64,000 nucleotides of DNA, taken from positions 1-64,000 of the forward strand of contig NZ_BJKB01000001.1 of the NCBI RefSeq assembly GCF_010725055.1, read 5' to 3'. Origin of the DNA: Gelidibacter japonicus. Lineage in GTDB: Bacteria > Bacteroidota > Bacteroidia > Flavobacteriales > Flavobacteriaceae. The position numbers and the translations under genes were made by a program. Positions within the stretch are counted from its first letter, which is position 1. Every line of letters starts with the position of its first letter. Of this stretch, positions 26,287 to 35,440 are shown in pieces. The notes below the pieces were generated by a model that saw nothing but the letters and a program-made list of their open reading frames with translations, did no database searches and was not told the DNA's origin.

Positions 26287-27372
26287 ATGACAAAACGTAA
26301 ACTTCGTATCAATGGCCATTCACATCTCCTGCCTTATCCGGAGGAGATTCCTCAATTCATGAAGGATAAAGAAATTTTTTGGGTGGATAAAGACCGGAAA
26401 TTTATGCTTCAAAAAGATTGGAGTCGACCAGTAACGGATTCGAGTTTTTTTTTGGATGACAAGTTGCTGTGGATGGAGCGGTTTAACATTGATCATGCGG
26501 TTGTTTTAAATCTGTCTCAATTGTACGGCAATGGATTGCGTGTTGAAGAAATGAAACAGGCTTTGCGATTTCAAAACGATTTTAATGCCAAAATACAACG
26601 GGAGAACCCGAGCAAATTTACTTGCGGATTTGTTGTCCATCCCGGATTTGTACGTGGTGCCTGTTGGGAAATTGAGCGTTGTGTTGAAGAATTGGGCATG
26701 CAATTATTGTGCTTACCCACCCATTATATGGACACTATTGGTACCTGGCGATGTATTTTTGACGAAGAAAATGAGCCCATTTTTGAAATGGCCAATAAAT
26801 ACAATTTAGCCGTTGAAATTCATCCTTATGATGGCGAGAAATTCATCAAATTAGAAAATACCTCCTGGCGATTCCACTTGATTTGGATGTTGGCACAATG
26901 TGCTGATGCCTATCACTTTTTAACTCTAAATGGCTATCAAGAAAAATATCCCAATATGCGTACCTGTTTTGCCCATGGGGGACAATTGGCACAAATCAAT
27001 TTAGGACGAAGGATCCAAGGGTTTGATGGTCGACCAGATTTATTCAAAGGAAAAACCCATCCAAGAAAAGCGGTTGGTCACAAAAATATTTTCTTTGACA
27101 CCTTGGTACACGACACTGGAGGTTTGCAATTATTGATCAAAAACCAAGGTTCAAAACAAGTCATTATGGGCTTGGATGATCCTTATCCATTGGGAGAAAT
27201 GGAAAGCGCACAACAATCTTCATATCCTGGAAAAATCTTGGATCTGGCCATAAAGCGCGAAATTATTACGGAAGAAGAGCGTGACGCCATTTGGGAAGAC
27301 AACGTGATAACATGGTTATGTGGTGAAGATGAGGAGGCCAAGCAAAGACTACTCAATAGAATTTTAGGCTAA
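26287..27372 (+). CDS. nbaD: 2-amino-3-carboxymuconate-6-semialdehyde decarboxylase (ACMSD), amidohydrolase family
   Basis: 361 aa. It decarboxylates ACMS to 2-aminomuconate semialdehyde and diverts it from spontaneous cyclisation to quinolinate. Zinc ligands of the amidohydrolase-2 family are visible: HSH (His11, His13) at the N-terminus, EIHPYDG for the third His, and the late Asp in GLDDPYPLGE. FAHGGQLAQ carries another active-site His. The protein is longer than most ACMSDs (about 330-340), with a longer first third. Together with the dioxygenase it defines the cluster as the catabolic rather than the NAD-making branch. Confidence 0.85.
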   Translation: MTKRKLRINGHSHLLPYPEEIPQFMKDKEIFWVDKDRKFMLQKDWSRPVTDSSFFLDDKLLWMERFNIDHAVVLNLSQLYGNGLRVEEMKQALRFQNDFNAKIQRENPSKFTCGFVVHPGFVRGACWEIERCVEELGMQLLCLPTHYMDTIGTWRCIFDEENEPIFEMANKYNLAVEIHPYDGEKFIKLENTSWRFHLIWMLAQCADAYHFLTLNGYQEKYPNMRTCFAHGGQLAQINLGRRIQGFDGRPDLFKGKTHPRKAVGHKNIFFDTLVHDTGGLQLLIKNQGSKQVIMGLDDPYPLGEMESAQQSSYPGKILDLAIKREIITEEERDAIWEDNVITWLCGEDEEAKQRLLNRILG

Positions 27373-27491
27373 ATAATGTTTAGCTAGCCAGCATTATCGT
27401 GGAAGTTTCCGTAAATCCAATTCGTTAGTTAATTTAAATTGAATGAGGTAATTTAAAAATAAACGACCACAAACCAATTAAAGAGAAAATC

Positions 27492-28133
27492 ATGCATTTT
27501 ATATCAGATCAATTAGAGAATTATATTGAAAGTCATTCTGAAAACGAACCAGAATTATTACAACAACTTTCCAGGGAAACGCATCAAAAAATATTACAAC
27601 CACGCATGCTCAGTGGCCATTATCAAGGTCGGGTATTGAGTTTAATATCGAAATTGGTCAATCCCAAATACATATTGGAAATTGGAACCTACACAGGCTA
27701 TTCTGCTTTATGTTTAGCTGAAGGGCTCCAAAAAGAAGGTGAACTTCATACTATTGACAACAATGAGGAATTGGTAGATTTTCAACGCAGATATTTTAAT
27801 AAATCAAGTTTTGGAAATCAAATCCATCAGCATTTAGGGAATGCTTTGGACATCATTCCCAAGCTAAAGCCCAATTTTGATATCGTCTTTATAGATGCCG
27901 ATAAAGTAAACTATAGCAATTACTTTCATCTCATCATGGACAAACTAAATCCTGGAGGTGTCATTCTTTCAGACAATGTTCTTTGGAGTGGAAAAGTGCT
28001 TGAACCACTGAAGAAAGATGATCTTTCAACTGAAGCTATAATGGCCTACAATAAACTACTTAAAGACGATGATCGTGTTGAAACCATTCTGCTACCTATT
28101 CGTGATGGCTTGACGATAAGTAGAAAAAAGTAA
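27492..28133 (+). CDS. O-methyltransferase, class I SAM-dependent (COMT/CCoAOMT type)
   Basis: 213 aa. The SAM site is ILEIGTYTGYSALCLAEGL (about 56-74), then HTIDNNEEL and the metal-binding DIVFIDADKVNY with a later LSDNVLWSGKV segment, as in divalent-metal-dependent catechol or caffeoyl-CoA O-methyltransferases. Neighbouring 3-hydroxylated aromatic intermediates of the kynurenine route are conceivable acceptors, but this is a guess. The LysR gene begins 1 nt after its stop, so the two are cotranscribed. Confidence 0.85.
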   Translation: MHFISDQLENYIESHSENEPELLQQLSRETHQKILQPRMLSGHYQGRVLSLISKLVNPKYILEIGTYTGYSALCLAEGLQKEGELHTIDNNEELVDFQRRYFNKSSFGNQIHQHLGNALDIIPKLKPNFDIVFIDADKVNYSNYFHLIMDKLNPGGVILSDNVLWSGKVLEPLKKDDLSTEAIMAYNKLLKDDDRVETILLPIRDGLTISRKK

Positions 28134-28134
28134 G

Positions 28135-29019
28135 ATGAAAACCAAATTGCACATTTTCAAAGTTGTGGCCGAGCAATTGAGTTTTACAAAGGCCTCTGAG
28201 CTTCTTTTTATATCCCAGCCAGCAGTTTCAAAAACCATAAAAAATTTAGAAGAAGCCTATAAAAGCCATTTCTTTATCAGAAGAAGAAATTCGATTGAAC
28301 TCACTGATGACGGGAAAGCTTTTTTAATTTATGTAAATCGGATTCTGAAGATTTATGACGAAATGAACAATCGGTTTTTGAATTTAAAAACCACCATGCC
28401 CGAGCAGATTGAATTTGGAGCAAGCACAACAGTAGCTACGTACATCATTCCGAAAATTATAGCAAAATTCAGAGCACAATACCCTCAAGTCCATTTTGAG
28501 ATTACGAGTGGCAATTCGGAAGAAATTGAAAGCCTAATTCTTAACGAACATCTCCATTTTGGCATTACCGAAGGAAAACACCACAACCAACAACTTCATT
28601 TTAAAAAGTTCATCAAAGATGAAATTGTGCTTGTTACAAACGCACAGAACAAATCCGTTAAAAATAATACCATTGATAAATCCGCCTTACAGCAACTACC
28701 GATGGTGGAAAGAGAATTGGGTTCAGGAACCAAGGATGTGATTTATAGTATTTTGAAAAAAAACAACATCCCAAAGCTCAATATCTCCTTGCATCTCAAT
28801 AGTACAGAGGCTATTAAAAATTATCTCTACCATTCTGACAGTTATGCTTTGCTATCCATCAATGCACTCACCGACGACTTGATGAACAACAAGTTAAAAG
28901 TGATTGATATTAAAGACATGAGCATGGAACGTTGGTTTTATTTTGTCTCAAGAACAGGTTTCAACTCCAAAATCATGGATTACTTCGAAAATTTTGTTCG
29001 CTCCAATTATAACTATTAG
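28135..29019 (+). CDS. LysR-family transcriptional regulator
   Basis: 294 aa. An N-terminal winged helix (about 1-60; LSFTKASELLFISQPAVSKTIKNLEEAY) and an effector domain of two periplasmic-binding-like lobes (about 88-290; IEFGASTTVATYIIPKII). It lies on the same strand immediately before a YeiH-type transporter; in E. coli the LysR protein YeiE neighbours yeiH, so control of the exporter at 29094 is the simplest reading. Co-directional rather than divergent arrangement is less usual for LysR targets. Confidence 0.88.
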   Translation: MKTKLHIFKVVAEQLSFTKASELLFISQPAVSKTIKNLEEAYKSHFFIRRRNSIELTDDGKAFLIYVNRILKIYDEMNNRFLNLKTTMPEQIEFGASTTVATYIIPKIIAKFRAQYPQVHFEITSGNSEEIESLILNEHLHFGITEGKHHNQQLHFKKFIKDEIVLVTNAQNKSVKNNTIDKSALQQLPMVERELGSGTKDVIYSILKKNNIPKLNISLHLNSTEAIKNYLYHSDSYALLSINALTDDLMNNKLKVIDIKDMSMERWFYFVSRTGFNSKIMDYFENFVRSNYNY

Positions 29020-29040
29020 TTATCAAGAACCAAATATTAA

Positions 29041-29074
29041 TTTGCTTATTAGTAATGTCTAAACTATAATTTTG
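29041..29074 (+). promoter_or_regulatory. Promoter of the YeiH-type gene
   Basis: TTTG (29041-29044) and TAATTTTG (29067-29074) with 22 nt between, a complete Bacteroidota -33/-7 pair, 19 nt before the ATG. Confidence 0.6.
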
Positions 29075-29093
29075 TGTCAACAATTCATACGGC

Positions 29094-30014
29094 ATGAAAT
29101 TATATTTATCAAAATCCCTTTACATACTCCTTATTTTGATTTTGCTTTCGGGGGTTGTCAATAGTCAAGCAGCACTACTTTTAGGTTTTTTATTTACTCT
29201 TATTTTCACTAATCCATTTATAAAGCACAGCCAAAAAGCCATTCATCTTTTGCTAAAGATTGCCGTTGTAGGTTTGGGATTTGGGATGTTTATAAAAGAG
29301 ACTTTTGAAACCAGCAAAGAAGGCCTTGGCCTAACCTTCTACTCGATTATTTTGACCGTAAGCATAGGGTTAATTCTGACCAAACTATTAAAATTGGATC
29401 GTGAGTTGGGGCACCTCATTACTTCAGGCACTTCCATCTGTGGCGGGAGTGCCATTGCCGCTATTTCACCCGTCATCAAAGCGAACGGAAAAACGATCAG
29501 CTTGGCTTTGGGAATTGTATTTTTGCTCAACTCCATTGCTCTTTTTGTATTTCCTCCAATTGGCCATTGGTTCAATTTAAACCAAGGTCAATTTGGTTTG
29601 TGGTGCGCCATTGCCATACATGACACCAGCTCTGTGGTAGGAGCCGCAATGGGATATGGTGATGAGGCCCTAAGGATTGCAACCACCGTTAAACTATCCA
29701 GAACCTTATGGATAGTTCCCTTGTCAATATGTTCTATGTTTCTTTTTAAAACCAAAGGTGAAAAAATTAAAATCCCCTATTTTATTGGTCTGTTTATTTT
29801 AGCTATTGGGATCAACAGTTATGGTGTTCTTCCTACTGCTATTACCGGCAACATCGTATTCATTTCCAAACGTTTACTGGTTGTTACTTTGTTTTTGGTA
29901 GGGTCAGCAATTTCAATTAAAGATTTAAAGCAGACTGGTTTTAAACCCATTGCGCTCGCGATTTCACTTTGGGTCTTCATATCAGTTTTCTCCCTAATTT
30001 ATATTTGCTTCTAA
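29094..30014 (+). CDS. YeiH/UPF0324-family membrane protein, putative sulfate/anion exporter
   Basis: 306 aa with about 9-10 transmembrane helices. The family signature is the glycine-rich GTSICGGSAIAAISPVIKA (about 112-130) and AIHDTSSVVGAAMGYGDEAL (about 173-192). UPF0324 members have been proposed to export sulfate or other small anions in taurine and sulfur metabolism; direct evidence is thin. It has its own promoter, and a LysR gene lies directly upstream. Confidence 0.85.
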   Translation: MKLYLSKSLYILLILILLSGVVNSQAALLLGFLFTLIFTNPFIKHSQKAIHLLLKIAVVGLGFGMFIKETFETSKEGLGLTFYSIILTVSIGLILTKLLKLDRELGHLITSGTSICGGSAIAAISPVIKANGKTISLALGIVFLLNSIALFVFPPIGHWFNLNQGQFGLWCAIAIHDTSSVVGAAMGYGDEALRIATTVKLSRTLWIVPLSICSMFLFKTKGEKIKIPYFIGLFILAIGINSYGVLPTAITGNIVFISKRLLVVTLFLVGSAISIKDLKQTGFKPIALAISLWVFISVFSLIYICF

Positions 30015-30139
30015 AGTTATGTGGCATAACTGAGAAATAAATCACAAATTTCTTAAGTATCGCTTAAAAAAACTTGTATGAAAACGATATTTGTAGTATT
30101 ATATAATCCACAAGTAAAACGCTCTCCAAAACACATTTT

Positions 30140-31246
30140 ATGAGATTAAAAACCGTTGCGACATCATTATTTCTTTTATTCCTTATTTCCCCATTATTTA
30201 CCAATTCACTTCAATCCCAAGAGACCAAAGTAGATCGGTCCCTAACTAAGAAGTTAATCGTTGGCGTTGCCGGCAACGAGCCCTTTGTCTTCTCAAAAAA
30301 CTCTTCAACCAAAGGAATTGCCATAGAAATATGGGAAGATATCGCCAAAGCTAAATCCTGGGATTACAGCTACAAAACCTTTGATACCGTAGAAGATGCC
30401 TTATACGCATTAAACAAAGGAGAACTTGATGTCGTTGCTGGTCCAATAAGTATTACCTCACAACGTCTTGAGTATATGCGTTTTTCGCAACCCTTCTATA
30501 ATTCAAGCTTGGCAATTGTCTCTCGCATTGACGACCTTACGCTTTGGCAAAAACTCGAGCCTCTGTTTAGTATTAAACTAGTATTCGCTATTGGTGTTTT
30601 CTTGATTATTTTAGCAATTGTGGGTACTTTGTTGTGGTTAGCTGAGAGAAAAAGATCACCAGAACAATTTCCGTCAAAAATTGCCGACGGTATTGGCACA
30701 GGCATGTGGCTTGCTATTGTAACCATGAGTACCACTGGGTATGGAGATAAAGCACCTATTACTTTATGGGGACGGATTATTGCAGGCAGTTGGATGATCA
30801 TTTCCATTATTTTCGCAACTTCAATGGTCGCCGGTATTGCAAGCACACTCACTTTGTCATCGCTGGGCAGCTCAACATTCTCCAATATCGAACAGTTATC
30901 CGGTCGAAAAGTGGCAACAGTTTCTGCTTCCCCTTCAGAGGAATTCCTAAATGAACATCAAGCCAAGATTACAGGTGTGGATAACCTCATCGAGGCGATG
31001 TCAAAATTGAAAAACAAAGAGGTGGATGCCGTGGTGTACGACCGGCCACAACTATTATATTATATGAAGAACCATAAAGATGAAGACTTGTTTATTGCCA
31101 AAGCGGAATATTTTAAACAAGGTTACGGATTCGCTTTTCCCACAGATTCAAAACTGATTTATGATGTCAATCGGACCTTATTAAAACTTGCAGAAAGTCA
31201 AGAAATCATAAATATTGTCCAACATTATTTAGATAAGGACGATTAA
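30140..31246 (+). CDS. Prokaryotic ionotropic glutamate receptor-like K+ channel (GluR0 type)
   Basis: 368 aa. Signal peptide (1-27), first half of a periplasmic solute-binding domain (about 38-128; GNEPFVF, GELDVVAGPISITSQRLEYMRFS with the ligand-contact Arg109), transmembrane M1 (about 145-168), a pore loop with the potassium filter TTGYGD (198-203), transmembrane M2 (about 210-235), then the second half of the binding domain (about 252-365; GRKVATVSAS, EVDAVVYDRPQLLYY). This order S1-M1-P-M2-S2 is that of Synechocystis GluR0 and animal iGluRs without M3. It should open a K+ pore on binding an amino-acid-like ligand. Transcribed alone. Confidence 0.9.
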   Translation: MRLKTVATSLFLLFLISPLFTNSLQSQETKVDRSLTKKLIVGVAGNEPFVFSKNSSTKGIAIEIWEDIAKAKSWDYSYKTFDTVEDALYALNKGELDVVAGPISITSQRLEYMRFSQPFYNSSLAIVSRIDDLTLWQKLEPLFSIKLVFAIGVFLIILAIVGTLLWLAERKRSPEQFPSKIADGIGTGMWLAIVTMSTTGYGDKAPITLWGRIIAGSWMIISIIFATSMVAGIASTLTLSSLGSSTFSNIEQLSGRKVATVSASPSEEFLNEHQAKITGVDNLIEAMSKLKNKEVDAVVYDRPQLLYYMKNHKDEDLFIAKAEYFKQGYGFAFPTDSKLIYDVNRTLLKLAESQEIINIVQHYLDKDD

Positions 31247-31362
31247 AAATAAATCTAAAATGAGAGTCAGTTCTTAACGGTTCAACTAAAACTTATACCT
31301 CCAAGAAAAAGATTTCCATTAAGAGAACCAAATATAAGAGGCTAATTATTATCCGAATCGAA

Positions 31363-31653
31363 TCACAACTTGCGTTTCACTGAACCAATAGTCTCTTCCA
31401 ACTCATCTTTCACCTTTTGTACTTCATCGGTAAAAGTTTTGGTATGCTCAGTAGTATTGATGCCGTTCTTTTCTGCAGTTTTTGTAATCTCAGACTTGAG
31501 GTCATTGGTGGCATCTCTAAGCGTACGCATGCCCTTGCCCATACCTCGAGCAATGTCAGGTATTTTATCTGCACCAAAAACCATCACGACTATAAATAGT
31601 ATGAACATGACCTCAGTGGTGCCTATAAACAAAAATGTAGAATGTAGTATCAC
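31363..31653 (-). CDS. tatA: Twin-arginine translocase subunit TatA/TatE
   Basis: 96 aa from a GTG at 31653. An N-terminal transmembrane helix (about 10-25, EVMFILFIVVMVFG), the hinge FGADKIPDIARGMGKGMR, an amphipathic helix, and a charged, probably coiled, tail. TatA oligomers form the transport pore for folded proteins. No tatB or tatC is in the window; in Bacteroidota tatA is often unlinked. The gene begins after the terminator of the M1 peptidase, so it is probably transcribed separately. Confidence 0.88.
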   Translation of the reverse strand: MILHSTFLFIGTTEVMFILFIVVMVFGADKIPDIARGMGKGMRTLRDATNDLKSEITKTAEKNGINTTEHTKTFTDEVQKVKDELEETIGSVKRKL

Positions 31654-31685
31654 AATGCAAATATAGTGAGATGTTTTGAATCCAA

Positions 31686-31720
31686 TAAAAAAGCCGACTG
31701 TTAAATTAATCGGCTCTTTG
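31686..31720 (-). terminator. Terminator of the M1 peptidase gene
   Basis: Stem AGCCGA (31692-31697) / TCGGCT (31710-31715). The A-run at 31686-31692 is a U-tract on the minus strand, 13 nt after the peptidase stop. Confidence 0.75.
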
Positions 31721-31732
31721 TGTTAAAGTTAT

Positions 31733-34039
31733 TTACTCTTGAACTTTGCTCTTAAAACTATCAAATTGGCTTTGTTCAATCCTTTTAGGCCAAGCGTTGT
31801 TTGAGGTATCAATATCTGCAGTGTCATTGTTTGGATCGACGACTATAGAGCTAATCTCTTTTTGGGAAGGGATCGCCTTGCTGACTTGTCGGTCATTCAA
31901 TCTCCATATTTCTGCGGGATAAGTTTCAGTTTTAGAAGTACCATCCACATAATTATATTGGACAATTATTGGCATGACCAAGCCCCCTGGTTTTTCAAAA
32001 ATGACATTATAAAAATATTTTGGCGTGATTATATTTTGACGTTCCTCCTTTGTAAAGTTGTCCATGAGATATTCTTGGAGCGTTGGAATATCCTCTGCCT
32101 GAATCCCGCTTTTTATCGTTTCCGTAAGTTCATCAGCACCCTCTTCAACCATAAACACCATTGGCGAAAGATTATTGATATCCAAGCCTCTTCGTGCTGC
32201 AACATCTTTCATATATTGGTTTGGCTCTGAAGACACATAAAACTTGGTGACCTCTTTAATGCCAATATCTACCCAATCTGTAGTATAAAACCAACCTCTC
32301 CAAAACCAATCCAAATCGAAGGCTGAGGCGTCTTCCATGGTTCTGAAAAAATCTTCCGGTGTAGGATGCTTAAACATCCAACGGCGTGCATATTCTTTAA
32401 AGGCATAATCAAACAACTCCCGGCCCATAACGGTTTCTCTTAAAATATTGAGTGCCGTGGCAGGTTTGCCGTAGGCGTTATTTCCAAATTGATAGGTGTT
32501 CAAGCCTTTGCTCATGATTGGCGCAATATAATCTTGATTGCCTTCCATATAAGGAATGATGTTTTCCGCAGGTCCGCGACGGGATGGAAATTTTTTATCA
32601 TTTGGCGATAGGGCTTCTGGATAGGCTTCGCCAAAATCCTGTTCGGCAACATATTGAAGAAACGTATTTAGCCCTTCGTCCATCCATGTCCATTGGCGTT
32701 CATCACTATTGACAATCATCGGAAAAAAGTTATGTCCAACCTCATGAATGATCACCCCCATCATGCCATATTTAACGCGGTCACTGTAAGTCCCATCCTT
32801 TTCGGGACGTCCATAATTCCAGCAAATCATTGGATATTCCATTCCTTGTCGGTCCGCATGCACAGAAATAGCCTTGTGATACGGGTAATCAAAAGTCATC
32901 TTTGAATAGGATTTTAAGGTACTTGCCACAACTTTTGTAGACCATTCCTCCCAAAGTGGATTTCCTTCTTTGGGATACAATGACACCGCCATGACCTCTC
33001 TATCACCCACTTTCACGGCCATCATATCCCAGATAAATTTACGAGAAGTTGCAAAGGCGAAATCGCGCACATTCTCTGCGTATAATTTCCAAGTTTTCTT
33101 CGCTTTTGAAAAGCCCCTCTCTGCTTTTTCGGCTTCTTCCTGGGTCACAATCAAGACAGGCTCATCAAACGATTTCTTGGCTTTTTCATAGCGTTGCAAC
33201 ATCTTTTTCGAAAACACTTCCTTTCGGTTCATCAGTTTGCCTGTGGCATCCAAAATATGGTCGGCAGGCACGGTAATGTTCACTTCATAATTTCCAAAAG
33301 GCAAAGCAAATTCATCACGTCCCCAAAACTGCGAGTTCTGCCAACCTTCAACATCGTTATAAACTGCCATTCGGGGATGAAACTGTGCAATGACATAAGC
33401 CCTGTTTCCATCTTCAGGAAAGTATTCGTATCCAGAGCGTCCGCCATCCTTAATATGATTATTGATATTGTACCACCATTTAATGCTGAAAGAAAACTTC
33501 TCCCCTGATTTTAAAGGTTGTGGAAGTTCCACACGCATCATAGTCTGATTGATGGTGTATGGCAAGGGTTTTCCGCTTACATCTTTTACTTCTAAAATAT
33601 TAAATCCGCCATCAAACTCTTGAGTTAAATAATCGGAGGCAAACTGGGAGGTTGATGTTGCTTTTGCTACACCCCTACTCTCAATTAAAGGTGACTTGGA
33701 ATCTTTTGCGCGCATATTCTGGTCGAGTTGCAACCAAAGGTAAGTCAACACGTCTGGAGAATTGTTGGTATAGGTTATGACCTCATCGCCAGAAATTTTG
33801 GCGTTCAGATCATCCAATTCGATGTTCATCTTATAGTCGGCCTGCTGTTGATAATAAGCAACACCAGGGGCACCAGAAGCCGATCGATACATATTGGGCG
33901 TTGAAAATTCATTGTACAACTGTCTGAATTTATTGGTATTGACATGGCCAGGTTTACGGTCCGGCTTCGTGTCAATCTGTGCATAGGTACTCACTGAGGT
34001 AAACAGCAACGCGAGGCATAATAGTTTGAATATTTTCAT
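31733..34039 (-). CDS. Secreted M1-family zinc metallopeptidase
   Basis: 768 aa with a signal peptide (1-20). The zinc site is complete: HEVGH (432-436) and Glu455 in TWMDEG, as in aminopeptidase N-like gluzincins. The substrate-site motif normally GxMEN reads GMEYP (399-403), seen in a subgroup of large bacterial M1-like proteins, so amino-terminal exopeptidase activity is not certain. A long beta-rich N-terminal domain (about 60-280) precedes the catalytic domain. No T9SS tail. Likely periplasmic. It is followed upstream on the same strand by a DUF6702 gene. Confidence 0.85.
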   Translation of the reverse strand: MKIFKLLCLALLFTSVSTYAQIDTKPDRKPGHVNTNKFRQLYNEFSTPNMYRSASGAPGVAYYQQQADYKMNIELDDLNAKISGDEVITYTNNSPDVLTYLWLQLDQNMRAKDSKSPLIESRGVAKATSTSQFASDYLTQEFDGGFNILEVKDVSGKPLPYTINQTMMRVELPQPLKSGEKFSFSIKWWYNINNHIKDGGRSGYEYFPEDGNRAYVIAQFHPRMAVYNDVEGWQNSQFWGRDEFALPFGNYEVNITVPADHILDATGKLMNRKEVFSKKMLQRYEKAKKSFDEPVLIVTQEEAEKAERGFSKAKKTWKLYAENVRDFAFATSRKFIWDMMAVKVGDREVMAVSLYPKEGNPLWEEWSTKVVASTLKSYSKMTFDYPYHKAISVHADRQGMEYPMICWNYGRPEKDGTYSDRVKYGMMGVIIHEVGHNFFPMIVNSDERQWTWMDEGLNTFLQYVAEQDFGEAYPEALSPNDKKFPSRRGPAENIIPYMEGNQDYIAPIMSKGLNTYQFGNNAYGKPATALNILRETVMGRELFDYAFKEYARRWMFKHPTPEDFFRTMEDASAFDLDWFWRGWFYTTDWVDIGIKEVTKFYVSSEPNQYMKDVAARRGLDINNLSPMVFMVEEGADELTETIKSGIQAEDIPTLQEYLMDNFTKEERQNIITPKYFYNVIFEKPGGLVMPIIVQYNYVDGTSKTETYPAEIWRLNDRQVSKAIPSQKEISSIVVDPNNDTADIDTSNNAWPKRIEQSQFDSFKSKVQE

Positions 34040-34106
34040 TGGAAACAGATAATTAATAGTTCAAGAGGTTAGTACTAATTCAATCGGGTGAATCAACAAG
34101 AGAAAA

Positions 34107-34607
34107 TTAAAATTTCAAAAGCACATTGTCCGACTGATTGATCAAAATAACACTCTTATTTTGATCATTTATTTTAAGTTTTACAATATTCTGCTGGTCA
34201 TCAAAACTTTCAAACAACACTTTATTTGAAATTTGAAAACTCTTGATTTCCTTGACATCCGTAATTTCTAAATAGCAAAATACAATATCATTGTCATATT
34301 CTCTTCCGACATATTTGAAAGCAACGATTTTATCATTGATCTGGATGGAAATTTTATCTTTTAAGTAGCGTTCCAAATAGAATTCTACTTCCTCGGCTTC
34401 ATTTTCCGGAGCAAAAGTCAGGTGTTTGCTATAGCGTTGGCGCAAAGCGTTCTCCAAATCGTCAATGAAAATTCTGGTGATTATCTGTACGGACTTTTTC
34501 TCGTTCACATACGCAACTTCAGTAACGCTCACATAAAACTTATGCGCATTTACTGAAAGCAACAGCGGAAAAACAAGAACTAAAACAAAAATTTTAATGA
34601 TGTTCAT
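34107..34607 (-). CDS. DUF6702-family secreted protein
   Basis: 166 aa from ATG 34607 (MNIIKIFVLVLVFPLL...); the longer open frame adds 16 residues of poor quality before the signal peptide. After cleavage the protein begins at about HKFYVSVTEVAYV, with the His-Lys-Phe-Tyr start typical of the family, and then a beta-rich domain containing RIFIDDLENALR. Function unknown. It lies 67 nt upstream of the M1 peptidase gene on the same strand, a pairing I associate with Flavobacteriaceae, and may assist that enzyme. Confidence 0.75.
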   Translation of the reverse strand: MNIIKIFVLVLVFPLLLSVNAHKFYVSVTEVAYVNEKKSVQIITRIFIDDLENALRQRYSKHLTFAPENEAEEVEFYLERYLKDKISIQINDKIVAFKYVGREYDNDIVFCYLEITDVKEIKSFQISNKVLFESFDDQQNIVKLKINDQNKSVILINQSDNVLLKF

Positions 34608-34669
34608 AGTGAATTTGAACTGCAAAAATACAGTTTTGTCAATTGCAAAAAACAATCAAAAAGATATTT

Positions 34670-35440
34670 TTACTCTTTTTGTGTTTGAAGAATGGTTTTA
34701 AAAGTTTCCAATTTAGCCTTCAAGAATTCGAAAGTCGCCATGTCATTCTTTAGTTTACAGTACTTTTCAAACGCGGGATCATCTTGGCAATAGTAGAAAA
34801 ACTCTGCTTTAGCGCCATCTTCCAAGTTGGAATTGATAAATAAATCATCAGAAAAATCAGATTTCATTTTTTCGAGACAACCATCCAATTTCTCAAATTT
34901 CACGTGCGCCTTAAGTCGTTTTGTACGTCCGGTGATGGCATTAATAATTGGAAAAAGTGGTATTAAACCACCTCCTGAGGTCGCTTCATACAGGCGCCTT
35001 TCTGTTTGGGTCTTTAATTTCCCCGTATAACCTGGAATGCCCAAGTCATAAAAATCGAGGTCACGTTCAAGTTCAGCATTCGTAATATCTGAATACAAAT
35101 CGCCCGTAAGTATCCTGCCTACCACGACCTCATCCAAAACATTGACCAACTCCTCCAAATGCACGGTAAATTCCTTAGATGCGATAATGAATTTGGTAAC
35201 GACAATTTCCTTGGGCTGATAGGAAATTCCAGAAAAAAGAATAGTATCGTTTAATTTTGCCTGGATAACAAATTCGCCACTGCTATTGGAAATTGTAAAT
35301 CTGCTCGCCGTTTTGTTGATAATATGGATGCCATCCACTTCGTGAGGTGCACTAATTGTTCCGATGATATAATCAGATTGTCCGTAGACGTTCATCACAC
35401 CGTACAATACGACCAAACTAAAAATTAAGCCATTTCTCAC
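34670..35440 (-). CDS. Carboxypeptidase-regulatory-like domain protein, third of three tandem paralogues
   Basis: 256 aa with a signal peptide (to about 20) and an N-terminal beta-sandwich domain (about 22-100) of the CarboxypepD_reg-like type: IHIINKTASRFTISNSSGEFVI, SGISYQPKEIVV, ELVNVLDEVVVGRILTGDL. The C-terminal half is helical and Lys/Asp-rich, and it shares the DLGIPGYTGKLKTQTERRLY block with the next paralogue. GTG start overlapping the upstream TGA (GTGA). The N-terminal domain is like that of TonB-dependent receptors, but no barrel follows. Function unknown. Confidence 0.78.
   Translation of the reverse strand: MRNGLIFSLVVLYGVMNVYGQSDYIIGTISAPHEVDGIHIINKTASRFTISNSSGEFVIQAKLNDTILFSGISYQPKEIVVTKFIIASKEFTVHLEELVNVLDEVVVGRILTGDLYSDITNAELERDLDFYDLGIPGYTGKLKTQTERRLYEATSGGGLIPLFPIINAITGRTKRLKAHVKFEKLDGCLEKMKSDFSDDLFINSNLEDGAKAEFFYYCQDDPAFEKYCKLKNDMATFEFLKAKLETFKTILQTQKE

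Noticed and set aside
33194-33508. 104-codon plus-strand frame opposite the M1 peptidase
   Set aside because: Antisense shadow of a well-supported gene; no domain and poor codon usage.
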